Below, one piece after another: positions 55,189 to 63,819 of a stretch of 64,000 bases of DNA; positions within the stretch are counted from its first letter, which is position 1; each line of letters starts with the position of its first letter. The DNA comes from a virus: positions 1 to 64,000 of the IMG/VR virus record IMGVR_UViG_3300046517_001051; one strand, given 5' to 3'. The notes below the pieces were generated by a model. It was not told the DNA's origin, did no database searches, and saw only the letters and a program-made list of their open reading frames with translations. Made by a program: the position numbers and the translations under genes.

Positions 55189-56510
55189 CAGCGACCCCTG
55201 CTGATGAAGGACCTAGACAGTGTGTCACCCTGCTGGGCGAGAGTCAGCCGAGCGGACCCTGGAGCAACGGGCGGTCCCTGAGCCCCACCGGCCGGAGGCG
55301 CGCCAGGACCCTGGAAGTCGGCAGCATTCGGCGCGGAGCCCGCGAGGCCGCGGAGCGCGCCACCGACGATATTCTCGATGAACTGGCCCGCCGTCGCGCG
55401 GAAGGCAATCTTGGACAGCTCCAGGGCGACGTTGCGGATGGCATCGCGCAGCGTATTGGCTTGGAAGATGGCAGCCTCAAACCCACCGGCGATCGTGTTA
55501 CCGGCGGCAGCACCAATCTTGTTGAGGGACTGGAGCCTCTCCTGGTAATCGATCAGCGCACCAAGATAGTCCCGCTCGCCCTTGCCGAGCTGCATCGCAG
55601 TGTCGCCCTGGATCTTCAGAATCTCCTGGCCCTTCTTGCGCTCGTCGTTGCTCTTCTGCAGAAGCTCTACGGTCTTCGCCAGTTCTAGGACCCCGGCGTG
55701 TTGTGCCTGGAAGTCGAACTGCGCGCGCCTTGAACCCAGCAAAGACTCCTGGTCAGTCGTAGTGACATTGACACCTCCTGCTGCCCGTCGCTGCAGGTCT
55801 GCCTCGCTTAGTCCGCCTTCCGTTCGCTCATTCGCGTATCTCAGGTCTCTCAGCTTCTGGTCATACTTAGCGCGAAGAGAGGACGCCACTCCAGGGTCCC
55901 CCAGGAGTTCGCCATAGTTCCTCGTGCCAAGACGAGAGGCGTAGTCCGCGAGAGTCGTGTCCGTCCCGGCGCCGCTGTCGATCGTGTCCTGAAGCTCATC
56001 GATCCTGCGACCGGCTTGCACTGATCGGGTCCTGGCCTCCTTGAAGCTGCCACGAATGACCAGCCCAACATAGGACGCCTGGGCGTTGTGAAGCTCAGTT
56101 CCAATCTTCGACGCCTGCTGCGCGGCCTTGTCCGACTCCGCACCGAACGCCGTCATGAGCGACGTCAGAGCGGTCAGGCCGACGATGGCCAGCGTCCAGG
56201 GATTCGCCGCGAGGAACCCGAGGATGCTCTGGCCTCGCAGCTGGATATTCGCCATGTGGAGCAGCAGAACGTCGCTGCTCTGGAGCACGCTGGTGAGCGA
56301 GCCGGCCCCCTTCGCGAGGTCGTTGATGTCGCGGATCGTCCGGTCGAAGCTCATGCCACCGGAGACGACCTGGCTGAACCCGCGAAGCCCGGTCGCCGTC
56401 GCCCCGATCTTCTGCGAGGTCTGCTCCGCCGCCAGCGACATCTTCTGGAACTCGGCGATTGCCTGCCCCGCATCGACCGTCAGCGCGAGTCCTTCGACTT
56501 CAGTGGCCAC
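55188..56510 (-). CDS. Tape measure protein (short)
   Basis: 440 residues from a GTG at 56510, overlapping the GT frame by 11 bp. Helical throughout, with one hydrophobic stretch (PWTLAIVGLTALTSLMTAFG, about 106-125), long coiled parts and a C-terminal helix LRDAIRNVALELSKIAFRAT typical for tape-measure ends. At about 1.5 angstrom per residue the tail would be near 65 nm. Position after the G/GT genes and before Dit supports this. Confidence 0.8.
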   Translation of the reverse strand: MATEVEGLALTVDAGQAIAEFQKMSLAAEQTSQKIGATATGLRGFSQVVSGGMSFDRTIRDINDLAKGAGSLTSVLQSSDVLLLHMANIQLRGQSILGFLAANPWTLAIVGLTALTSLMTAFGAESDKAAQQASKIGTELHNAQASYVGLVIRGSFKEARTRSVQAGRRIDELQDTIDSGAGTDTTLADYASRLGTRNYGELLGDPGVASSLRAKYDQKLRDLRYANERTEGGLSEADLQRRAAGGVNVTTTDQESLLGSRRAQFDFQAQHAGVLELAKTVELLQKSNDERKKGQEILKIQGDTAMQLGKGERDYLGALIDYQERLQSLNKIGAAAGNTIAGGFEAAIFQANTLRDAIRNVALELSKIAFRATAGQFIENIVGGALRGLAGSAPNAADFQGPGAPPAGGAQGPPVAPGSARLTLAQQGDTLSRSFISRGR

Positions 56511-57272
56511 TAGACGTCTTCTCCTCGGCGTGCTGCCTCAGGACACCCTCTAGGGAGGAGACCAGCGGCACGACGTCGCGGGCGTCCATGCCGTTGAGCT
56601 TGCAAAGGTTCACGACGTCGGTCACGGAGACCGGCGATGCACCGAACCCCGTCGCCGTCTTGTAGCCGCTCAGCGTGCGCCAGATCTCCCATGCGAAAGT
56701 CTCTAGCTGTCCTCTCAGCGTTGGTCTCTTCTCGAACAAGTCTCCGACGTCTCCGCCCTGCGCGGCGAGTCGCTCCAGGTGAGCGGCGTCCTGACCCCAC
56801 TGGAGATTCCAGGTCAGGAGCGCCGTCAGTTTCCCTGGGCTGCCTCGATCACCTTCAGTCTGAACGCCTCCTCGGTCCGCGCCACGTCAGTCACCAGCTC
56901 GTTGACGCGGACGAAGTTGGGATCGATCATCATGGCCTCGGCGTTGGCCTTCGAGTATGGAAATGGCTGGCCTCCCTTCGTCCAGTTGACCCAGCCCATG
57001 ATCAGGCCGGCGTGTGATCTCTTCGTCTCGCGCTCCTCGATGTCCTTCGGCAAGTTGCCCTTGCGGGCCAGCGCGTACAGCGGATCAATGCACTCCATCT
57101 GCGACTGGCGGTGAGCCGGAGAGTTCCACCGGGCGATGCGGATGCACCCGACGCCGTCGGGAGGCTCCACGTACGTCACCACGGCACGCTTGCTCATGTA
57201 AGCATCGACGTCGACCCAGACACCCTCGTTGGCGCGGGCAGAGTCGAGCTGGATAGTGGACAGGTCAAGCAT
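56500..57272 (-). CDS. Tail assembly chaperone GT fusion (-1 frameshift)
   Basis: Predicted from a -1 shift at GGGAAAC (56829-56835), one codon before the TGA of the G frame. Reading continues from CTG at 56829 in the frame that ends at 56500, giving 148 + 109 = 257 residues. The -1 frame is open through the whole stretch (LTALLTWNLQWGQDAAHLER, then GDLFEKRPTLRGQLE). This is the G/GT arrangement of lambda, needed to load the tape measure. The T part has no convincing start of its own; a TTG at 56739 is the only candidate. Confidence 0.75.
56826..57272 (-). CDS. Tail assembly chaperone G
   Basis: 148 residues from an ATG at 57272 that overlaps the tube protein's stop (TAATG). A mixed protein with MLDLSTIQLDSARANEGVWV at the start and a helical C-terminus (VTDVARTEEAFRLKVIEAAQ). 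Position between tube and tape measure and the slippery site at its end identify it. Confidence 0.75.
   Translation of the reverse strand: MLDLSTIQLDSARANEGVWVDVDAYMSKRAVVTYVEPPDGVGCIRIARWNSPAHRQSQMECIDPLYALARKGNLPKDIEERETKRSHAGLIMGWVNWTKGGQPFPYSKANAEAMMIDPNFVRVNELVTDVARTEEAFRLKVIEAAQGN
56829..56835 (-). promoter_or_regulatory. Slippery heptamer G GGA AAC for -1 frameshift
   Basis: Minus-strand GGGAAAC in the phase X XXY YYZ, immediately followed by TGA. Lambda uses GGGAAAG at the same place. Downstream sequence is GC-rich, so a stimulating structure is possible. Confidence 0.8.
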
Positions 57273-58693
57273 TAGCCGTCGAACCTCTGGAAGCGAGCGG
57301 TGATACCCTCGGCGGCGCTCAGCTTCGCCTGCCAAGGAAGGGAGACCATCTGCGGTTGGTTCAAGCCCTGCGTCCCGATGTCAGAGTCCATGAACTTGCA
57401 AGCGGGCATCGAGAACGACCAGCCCTTGCCGGCCGTCGTAGGGTCAGCCGCGACAATCAGCATCTTGAACTCGGTCGCGGTGACCAGCTTGTGGAAGTAG
57501 GTCATGTTGGTCGCACTGAGGTATGCGGCCATCGTCCCGGTCAGCTGGAAGCTGCCGAGATTCATGCCAGTCGCGACTTGGTTGGCGACGACCGTCTCCA
57601 ACGTGATGCCGTTGTTGATCGTCAGGCCGACGGACTTGACTTGCAGGTTCGCCCCATCGAGCCGGATCGCCGGCACGTTGACCTTGTTCGACATCACGTT
57701 GGTCGCCGGCGCCGCGGTGGCGACCGGCGTGACGTAGGTTGAGCTGCCGTCGGCGATGCCGGCACCGATCATGGCAAAGGAGCCCTTCATGATCTGCTCG
57801 TCGGTGACGTCGAGCGTAAACCCATTGACGCCGCAGCCGAGGAACTCGACGAAGTATGGAGCATCGAGGAAGCCCAACTCAACGGCGCCGGTCGTCAATG
57901 TCGTGCCGTTGACCATGCGCGCGCCGCGGATGGTGGGGATGGTACTGGGCCCCGGAGCGCCCGACCAACCAGCACCAGCGTTGACCCCCTCGAACGTGAC
58001 TTGCGTGTTCGAGTCGACGGTCGCAACGCGGTAGTAACCTGGATCCGAGCAGCCGGCGCCGACGTACATGATGTCGCCAGGCTGCACGTTCGCGGTGAAC
58101 CCGAACGTCGCCGAGGTGAAGATCGACGAGGCGGCGGACCCCTGCCCGCCATCCGTGGTCTTGACCTGCGGGACGGCAACAGTGCGCATCGCGGCCTGAA
58201 GCATCTCGAAGATGCCGGAGTACTGGTCGCCGTAGTGCATCTCGAATGGCAAGTTGCCATTCGCGTCCGTCGCGACGCGGACGATGTCCTGGATGTTGCC
58301 GTCAGACCGAAGGATCTGCGACTGCACCGTGCGGAAGTTCGGCTTGAAGTTCTGCGACGTCATCAGCAACGTGCGCCAGCCAGACAGTGTGAACACGTCC
58401 GTTCCCGTCGTCCCCGGGGCCGCCGCCATCGTCTGGAGCGTCGTGATCAGCGTCGCCGTCTGGGTGACGACCGTGTACGACTGGTTCCTCAGCGCGATCG
58501 TCGGCGTGCTGCCACCGAACGTGATCGTCGCAAGGTTGTAAGCACCAGCGATCGCCAGAGTCGCGCCCGCGGTCGTTACGACGGTGGTCGTGGTGCCAAG
58601 GGCCGTCGTCTGGCCAGCAACCGAGTTCGCCGACAAGAACACACCGCCTCGCTCCTGCGCCCACGTGGCCCGCACTCTATTAGAAGAAGACAT
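57272..58693 (-). CDS. Major tail tube protein
   Basis: 473 residues, ATG at 58693. The N-terminal NRVRATWAQERGGVF and the later QILRSDGNIQDIVRVATDAN, then GNLPFEMHYGDQYSGIFEML match the phage tail tube family (SN..RSDR...D......a.G.....L.yg.yd.ll.A.). A further beta domain of about 85 residues is inserted near the N-terminus (about 20-105). The family is usually near 300-320 residues, so this tube carries extra surface material. Confidence 0.75.
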   Translation of the reverse strand: MSSSNRVRATWAQERGGVFLSANSVAGQTTALGTTTTVVTTAGATLAIAGAYNLATITFGGSTPTIALRNQSYTVVTQTATLITTLQTMAAAPGTTGTDVFTLSGWRTLLMTSQNFKPNFRTVQSQILRSDGNIQDIVRVATDANGNLPFEMHYGDQYSGIFEMLQAAMRTVAVPQVKTTDGGQGSAASSIFTSATFGFTANVQPGDIMYVGAGCSDPGYYRVATVDSNTQVTFEGVNAGAGWSGAPGPSTIPTIRGARMVNGTTLTTGAVELGFLDAPYFVEFLGCGVNGFTLDVTDEQIMKGSFAMIGAGIADGSSTYVTPVATAAPATNVMSNKVNVPAIRLDGANLQVKSVGLTINNGITLETVVANQVATGMNLGSFQLTGTMAAYLSATNMTYFHKLVTATEFKMLIVAADPTTAGKGWSFSMPACKFMDSDIGTQGLNQPQMVSLPWQAKLSAAEGITARFQRFDG

Positions 58694-58701
58694 GAGTTAC
58701 C

Positions 58702-59127
58702 TTACGTGGCGTAGGCCACTTGCTCGTCGTAGATGAATGGGACGGACACGTTGCGCATGAACCAGCCCTCGGCCGGTCTGCCCTTGTTGATGCTGGACGC
58801 AAAGAACTCCAGCCCGCCGAACTTGAACCCCTTGAATGCCGCGTCGACGACGTCGGAGATCTGGAGGCTGAGTTTGTAGCCGGTCGCCATCGGCGTGAAG
58901 ACCTGGACCTCGACCACGCCCGCGGTGCGGAACGTCCCGGAGAGTCCACCGGTCATGACCTGCTTCGACTCTCCCCAGTTGACAACGAAGCGAACCCAAG
59001 CGATGGTTGGGTCGGTGACCGCCGGCCGCTGGTTCTCATAGACGACGAGGTTCGCGCCGCCGAGCGGCGTCTCGACGTTCGTGATGAACCGACTGCGAAT
59101 CAACAGATGGGCGTCGTACTTGCTCAT
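58702..59127 (-). CDS. Tail terminator protein
   Basis: 141 residues, ATG at 59127 (ATGA). WVRFVVNWGESKQVMTGG, FRTAGVVEVQVFTPM and a final NVSVPFIYDE are the pattern of DUF4128-type tail terminators. It closes the tube at the head end. Confidence 0.7.
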   Translation of the reverse strand: MSKYDAHLLIRSRFITNVETPLGGANLVVYENQRPAVTDPTIAWVRFVVNWGESKQVMTGGLSGTFRTAGVVEVQVFTPMATGYKLSLQISDVVDAAFKGFKFGGLEFFASSINKGRPAEGWFMRNVSVPFIYDEQVAYAT

Positions 59128-59564
59128 GAGCCGCCCCCGAAGGCGCGAGCCTCCACGGCGACGACACGCAGGATGCCCTCAGGCGCCTGATTCGACCAAC
59201 CGTCTTCGAGCCGCTGGGCGTACTTCGTCGGGTTGACCAGGGACATGCGCGATGAGAATTGGCCCAGAGCGTTGCGCGCACCGCCCGTCTGAAGCATCTC
59301 GGCGACCTGCTCCTGGATGCGAGCTTGCGCTGCGCTGCCGTTGATGTCGTCGACTCCGTCGCGCTCAACTGCCACGGCACCCTCGGGGACAACGTTCCAG
59401 TTGTAGATGAAATGCCCGGTGCGGTAGGGCGACAGCTGGATGGCCCGAGTGCCGGTGCGCACCATAAACCGGCTCAGCACGTCGACGGCGATGCCTGGAG
59501 TCTTCACCTCGACCCAATCTCGAATGCGAGCCGCGAACACCGCTGGATCCCGGGTCGTTGCCAT
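59124..59564 (-). CDS. HK97 gp10-like neck/tail completion protein
   Basis: 146 residues, ATG at 59564 (TGATG). Long N-terminal helix with VLSRFMVRTGTRAIQLSPYR, then TGHFIYNWNV, and LVNPTKYAQRLEDGW: the gp10 pattern (V...tP..tG.a+.nW......n...Ya..lE.G). Confidence 0.75.
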   Translation of the reverse strand: MATTRDPAVFAARIRDWVEVKTPGIAVDVLSRFMVRTGTRAIQLSPYRTGHFIYNWNVVPEGAVAVERDGVDDINGSAAQARIQEQVAEMLQTGGARNALGQFSSRMSLVNPTKYAQRLEDGWSNQAPEGILRVVAVEARAFGGGS

Positions 59565-59926
59565 CAGGGAGCGACTCTCCCTCGCGTGTGAAGCTCCAGG
59601 AGGTATCCCTGAGTAACGGTGCCCGATGAGATCGCGTTTGCCTTCGTCACCGTCCAGAGCGTCGAGTTGATCGTGATCATGTCGGCGACGACTACGGCGC
59701 TAGCGCCAACGAAGATCCTCGCCGTGAATGCGTTGTCACCGGCGTCCTGCATCTTGTAGAGCGGTGAGCACTTCACTGTTGACGTCGTCGTAGTCTCGGA
59801 CAGAAGCGCGCCGTCGGCGCCCATCGCCCCGTCCGCGATCCTCGTGAGCGTGCACGTCGTGCCGCTCAGGCTGTCCAGCATGGCCGGAACTTGCGCGGAC
59901 CAGTAGTCATCGAGCGCAGTGGTCAT
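59564..59926 (-). CDS. Head-tail closure protein
   Basis: 120 residues, ATG at 59926 (ATGA). A beta-barrel-sized protein with TTSTVKCSPLYKMQ and VVADMITINSTLWTVTKANA, which fits SPP1 gp16/HK97-type stopper proteins by size, strands and position. The family assignment is by layout rather than by a strict motif. Confidence 0.55.
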   Translation of the reverse strand: MTTALDDYWSAQVPAMLDSLSGTTCTLTRIADGAMGADGALLSETTTTSTVKCSPLYKMQDAGDNAFTARIFVGASAVVVADMITINSTLWTVTKANAISSGTVTQGYLLELHTRGRVAP

Positions 59927-62361
59927 ACTCGCAGCAAGTTGTCCCGAGCACTAGTGTCGAGGATGTAAGAGATCGTCCGAATTGCCAGCGTGTAGAGGGG
60001 TTGAGTGCCCTTGACTCCCGCGTACGTCTTCGAGCTAGATAGGGGCCCTGGCAACGTGCCCGACTCACTACGCACGCCTGGATTGCCGTCAAGAACGTTC
60101 TTGATCAAGGGGTTGCCATTGGCAACCTCGCTGGCAAACAACGCGGTAGCCTCCAGCAGCGAAGGGTGAAGTTCGCTCGCGGCCCACGCCCAACCTTCGG
60201 CATCTTCGACGCCTGTCCTCGGCCACATCAGAGACTGGAGTTTGGTGTACTTGCGACCGACGAAGTTGAACGTCTGGTCCATGAACCGCGTCGCCTCGCG
60301 GATGGCCTGCTCCTTCGCGCCCTGCGACAAGGCAAACCACGACGCCGGTGCTCCGTGGTCGTTGAGATAGTTGTCGACGTATGCAACAGTGCAGTACGCG
60401 TTCGCGTCGACCAGACCTGTCCCTGTCTCGACTTGGAACACGGTGTTCACCCAAAGGTTGTAGACGAATGAATTGACACTGACGTACGTCGCGAAGTTGC
60501 TCCGCGTCAGCGGGACGCCGCCGATCGTGTTGTTGCGCCACATCAGGTCGTGCGGCGTGTTGATCGCGTCCTTGCCGTTGACGATCGACAGCACGCTCGG
60601 CGTCTGGTCGACGGTCCACGAGTCGAACACGAAGTCTTTGACTTGACCGTTGGCCAGCGCCTGCACACCGTACGGATACAGCATGTTCTGCAGGTCCCAC
60701 AGGCAGCAGCTGACCGGCCCCTCGACGCGGAGACCCGTGATCGTCACGCCAGATCGCCCCTTGCCAGAATCGCTCGCACCACCGTCGGTCCAGTCACCAA
60801 CGATCGACCCAAAGTGTCCATTGATCGTGTCGCGCAGCGCGACCGTGCGCACCTTCAGGTTCGTGACCGTCGCGCGCTGTCCGGTAGTCACGAAGTCGTC
60901 GGTCCAATATCCGAAGCGCAGCACCGCGTTCTCTTGGTGAAGAATCCAGCAGTCAGTCACCGAGTAGTTTTGCAGATTCTCCAGCATGATGAGGCAGTCG
61001 TCGTCCTCGAACATGTGGACGCGAGATGCCATGCTGCTATTGGTGAGATAGTCGGCCGCCATGACAACGGATCCAGTACCTCCAACCCACGTCGCGTTCG
61101 TCAGCACTCGGTCTAGCGTGTGGATGCCATAGAACGAGTCGTACAGGCCTGGGTCGACGATCGAGATGCGAGAGACGACGTTGCCGAATGTCTGGAACTG
61201 TGGCGCCGAGAAACTCGCGTCTGCTCCGACGATCGCGCAGAACAACACCCCAGTCGAGAACGGCGCCGACACGACACCGGGGGCGCCGCCGCGCAGGATG
61301 AACGTATCGCCAGGAGAGTTCGCCGACGCAAACGGGTCGTGATTGATCGTCGTCGCGGTCTGCGTCGTGACCTTGCGCGACTTGCCGTTGTTCGTGCCCG
61401 ACGTCATCGTGATCAGGCCGTCAGACCAGTAGCCGTTCGCGAAATGCGTCCCGAGACCCGTGGTCGTCGACACGGTCGTCGTGAACGTCCCGGCGGACAT
61501 CGCGCCGGTCGTGTTGTTGATGAGGTCGCCCATCAAGACCCCAGGACCGGTGACCTTGACAGTGCTCGATGACCTGATGTCGATCGCCGCACAGAACACA
61601 GCGCCGTACTTGAGATAGATCGCGCCAGTTGACGCGACCGGGAACTGCTGGACCGACGGGATCCAGCATCCGGCGTGGACGACGAGCACCTGGCCGGCTC
61701 CGACGCTCGTCTGCGACCCGTCGAACACGACCTGCGTGCCGGCCGGGATCGCTTCCTCTAGCGGCAGCGCGTTGATCGCGACGCGGTTCACCAAATCGCC
61801 GTTGATCGTCACCTCGACGCAGGTGTCCGCAGGCATCGTCACCTGCAGGTTGTTCGCGACGATGCTGGCGACAACGCCAGGGTACGTCGGGAAGATCGAG
61901 AAGCTGGTAACGGCGCCGGCGAGGCGCGTGATCACGACGGTTTGCGTTGCGTCACTCCCGTACTTGATCTCGGAAACTTCGACTCGGGTGTTCGCAGTCC
62001 AGTCTCGCGTCGCGCCGTCGCACACACGCTCGCGGCCCCACACGAACGACGCCTGTCCGCCAACGGTCGCCGTGAATCGAGTCGAGCCCTTGTGCTTTGG
62101 CGTGATCCGGTAGGTGTCGCCAGGGCCAACAGTCGGAGCTGGTGATAGCGGGCCCCATGGCGCGGTTCCAGTCGACTCAAGCGTGGTCGACGTCGTGGCA
62201 TTGGCCAGGATGACCCGACTCTGGCCAGCCGCCGGACCGGTGAGCAGATCAACCGTGCTCCCGGCCCACGCGTTCACGTCGGCACTGGCGGTGTGTAACA
62301 CCGTTGCAGAATTGCCGCCGCTGAGCGTGCCGCTGACTCCGTTCCAGACTTCAAGCGTCAC
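59923..62361 (-). CDS. Beta-helix spike fused to head-tail adaptor
   Basis: 812 residues from a GTG at 62361 (GAGG upstream). Residues 1-640 are beta-rich and look like a depolymerase-type right-handed helix: TGAIYLKYGAVFCAAIDIRS, GPGVLMGDL, GVTITGLRVEG and GKDAINTPHDLMWRNN recall dextranase/pectinase-like proteins. Residues about 641-812 read VETGTGLVDANAYCTVAYVD, QAIREATRFMDQTF, LMWPRTGVEDAEGW, the complete pattern of the DnaT-like family that serves as head-tail adaptor behind capsid genes. Normally the adaptor is a separate protein of about 150-170 residues. The frame is open throughout with no break at the junction. Confidence 0.75.
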   Translation of the reverse strand: MTLEVWNGVSGTLSGGNSATVLHTASADVNAWAGSTVDLLTGPAAGQSRVILANATTSTTLESTGTAPWGPLSPAPTVGPGDTYRITPKHKGSTRFTATVGGQASFVWGRERVCDGATRDWTANTRVEVSEIKYGSDATQTVVITRLAGAVTSFSIFPTYPGVVASIVANNLQVTMPADTCVEVTINGDLVNRVAINALPLEEAIPAGTQVVFDGSQTSVGAGQVLVVHAGCWIPSVQQFPVASTGAIYLKYGAVFCAAIDIRSSSTVKVTGPGVLMGDLINNTTGAMSAGTFTTTVSTTTGLGTHFANGYWSDGLITMTSGTNNGKSRKVTTQTATTINHDPFASANSPGDTFILRGGAPGVVSAPFSTGVLFCAIVGADASFSAPQFQTFGNVVSRISIVDPGLYDSFYGIHTLDRVLTNATWVGGTGSVVMAADYLTNSSMASRVHMFEDDDCLIMLENLQNYSVTDCWILHQENAVLRFGYWTDDFVTTGQRATVTNLKVRTVALRDTINGHFGSIVGDWTDGGASDSGKGRSGVTITGLRVEGPVSCCLWDLQNMLYPYGVQALANGQVKDFVFDSWTVDQTPSVLSIVNGKDAINTPHDLMWRNNTIGGVPLTRSNFATYVSVNSFVYNLWVNTVFQVETGTGLVDANAYCTVAYVDNYLNDHGAPASWFALSQGAKEQAIREATRFMDQTFNFVGRKYTKLQSLMWPRTGVEDAEGWAWAASELHPSLLEATALFASEVANGNPLIKNVLDGNPGVRSESGTLPGPLSSSKTYAGVKGTQPLYTLAIRTISYILDTSARDNLLRV

Positions 62362-62383
62362 AGCGTCGTCCTCAGGTTGACCT

Positions 62384-62417
62384 GAAAGGGTCGCTGGCCC
62401 GTGAAGACCAGCGACCC
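62384..62417 (-). terminator. Hairpin behind the coat protein gene
   Basis: Minus-strand GGGTCGCTGG (62417-62408) and CCAGCGACCC (62397-62388) form a perfect 10-bp stem with a 10-base loop followed by TTTC. It could attenuate transcription into the tail genes, keeping coat protein expression highest. Confidence 0.7.
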
Positions 62418-62443
62418 AGCCTCACACTCAGGAACCCCCGGAC

Positions 62444-63622
62444 TCAGCCGAGGAGACGACAGCCCAACTCACGCCGGATGACAGCGGCTCCGTAGAGCAT
62501 GTCGAAACTCCAGCGCGTGCGCTTGAATTCGCGCGTGATCTCCAGACGGAGGGTCAAGCCACTGATCGGGTCTTGCGCCGAGGCGCTGACGTTGCCCATG
62601 CCCTCAGGAGCAGGCATCATCGGACGGGTCGCGAACGCGATCGCGTCGCGGTGGAACGCCAGGTTGACGTCGTGCGACGCCACCACGACCACGGGGTCAG
62701 TCGCCGTGAACGTGCCGACGAGCGGCGGATAGACGTTGACGGTGCCCGTCGAGCCGGCGGTGATGGTGACCGCGGCGGTGACCACGTACTGCTGCGTCGA
62801 GGTGTTGGTGAAGGTGATGATGTCACCCTCGATGAACACCATGTTGTTCGCCGTGGCCTTCGCCAGGACGATCGACAGCTGCGGGGTGTACACGCCCGGC
62901 GAGCCGGTGAACAGCGTGTAGGTGTTCGTCGCGTTGACCGTCAGCGCGCCGCCCGTGGCGCCCGCGGTGACGTGGCGCGGCATGTTCTGGTTCATCCACC
63001 ACTGGAAGCCCAGCTTGCGGTTCAGCATGCCGTTGTTCATCACGTCGAACGAACCTGTGAAGTTGCCGTTGGCAAACTCAGGCAGCACGAGGGCGGCACC
63101 CTCCGCGTCCGGGTTCACCAGGAAGTGGCGAGGCTCCAGAGGCGCGAGCGTCTTGTTGAGCAGCTTGCGGACGTTCGCGGCATCCTTGACACCCGGCGTG
63201 CCGAACGGCGTGGTGCCGGCGGTGCCGACGGCGCTGTAGAACTTCTTGTACAGGCCGAGGATGTAGTTGTCGATCTGGTTGACGAGGGTCTTGATCGCCT
63301 CCTGCGCCTGCATCGGGACAGTGCCGTTCCAGACCTCCTGGAGTTCCTTGTCCGTGAGGTAGAAGGGTGCTTCATACCACTGGTCGAGCACGACCTGAGT
63401 CGTGGTCAGCGGCATGTCCGCGGTCGTCGGCGGCGTCGCGGCGGCGGTGACCGGCTGCGCTTGGATCGCGGTCGGGACCGGGACGTCGACCGTCGAGCCC
63501 TGACGGCCGGCGATCATGTCCGAGTAGGAGAGGACCAGTCGCGGGGTCACCGCGTTCTGGCGAAGAGAGACCAGTGCGGAAGCCAGGAGCTTCGGCACAA
63601 GAGCAGAATACGTGTTGGCCAC
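62444..63622 (-). CDS. Major capsid protein, P22 coat-like
   Basis: 392 residues from a GTG at 63622. The start MANTYSALVPKLLASALVSL, then DVPVPTAIQAQPV, DKELQEVWNGTVPMQAQEAI and NQIDNYILGLYKKF follow the P22 coat protein (gene 5) family; the end GLTLRLEITREFKRTRWSFD, YGAAVIRRELGCRL is typical too. A beta-rich insertion lies at about 225-320. It is the main shell protein. Upstream hairpins and a downstream terminator suggest strong, separate expression. Confidence 0.8.
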   Translation of the reverse strand: MANTYSALVPKLLASALVSLRQNAVTPRLVLSYSDMIAGRQGSTVDVPVPTAIQAQPVTAAATPPTTADMPLTTTQVVLDQWYEAPFYLTDKELQEVWNGTVPMQAQEAIKTLVNQIDNYILGLYKKFYSAVGTAGTTPFGTPGVKDAANVRKLLNKTLAPLEPRHFLVNPDAEGAALVLPEFANGNFTGSFDVMNNGMLNRKLGFQWWMNQNMPRHVTAGATGGALTVNATNTYTLFTGSPGVYTPQLSIVLAKATANNMVFIEGDIITFTNTSTQQYVVTAAVTITAGSTGTVNVYPPLVGTFTATDPVVVVASHDVNLAFHRDAIAFATRPMMPAPEGMGNVSASAQDPISGLTLRLEITREFKRTRWSFDMLYGAAVIRRELGCRLLG

Positions 63623-63819
63623 GGATCTAGGACCTCAAACGGGTAAGGAGGAATGACGACACCGAGCGTCAGACCTCCCCCGGAGGCGGCCCCGACCCAC
63701 CGGGCCGGCGCGCTAGCTCGCAGACACAAACACTTGCCGACCGTAGCTTTAGAGCCCCACAGGGGCGGCGTCGCCCCCACAGGGGGCTCAGCAGCTAGCT
63801 AGATCAACCAGGCCCGAGT
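63623..63819 (-). promoter_or_regulatory. Leader of the coat protein gene with tandem hairpins
   Basis: 197 non-coding bases. On the minus strand two near-identical hairpins stand in tandem: GCCCCCTGTGGGGGC (63787-63773) and GCCCCTGTGGGGC (63766-63754). Neither is followed by a T-run of useful length. They could protect the coat mRNA 5' end after processing, or end transcription from the preceding gene. GAGG precedes the GTG start by ten bases. Confidence 0.6.

Noticed and set aside
56500-56739. Independent T-chaperone gene starting at TTG 56739
   Set aside because: Weak start and no need for it: the -1 frame is open back to a perfect slippery heptamer, so the fusion explains it better.
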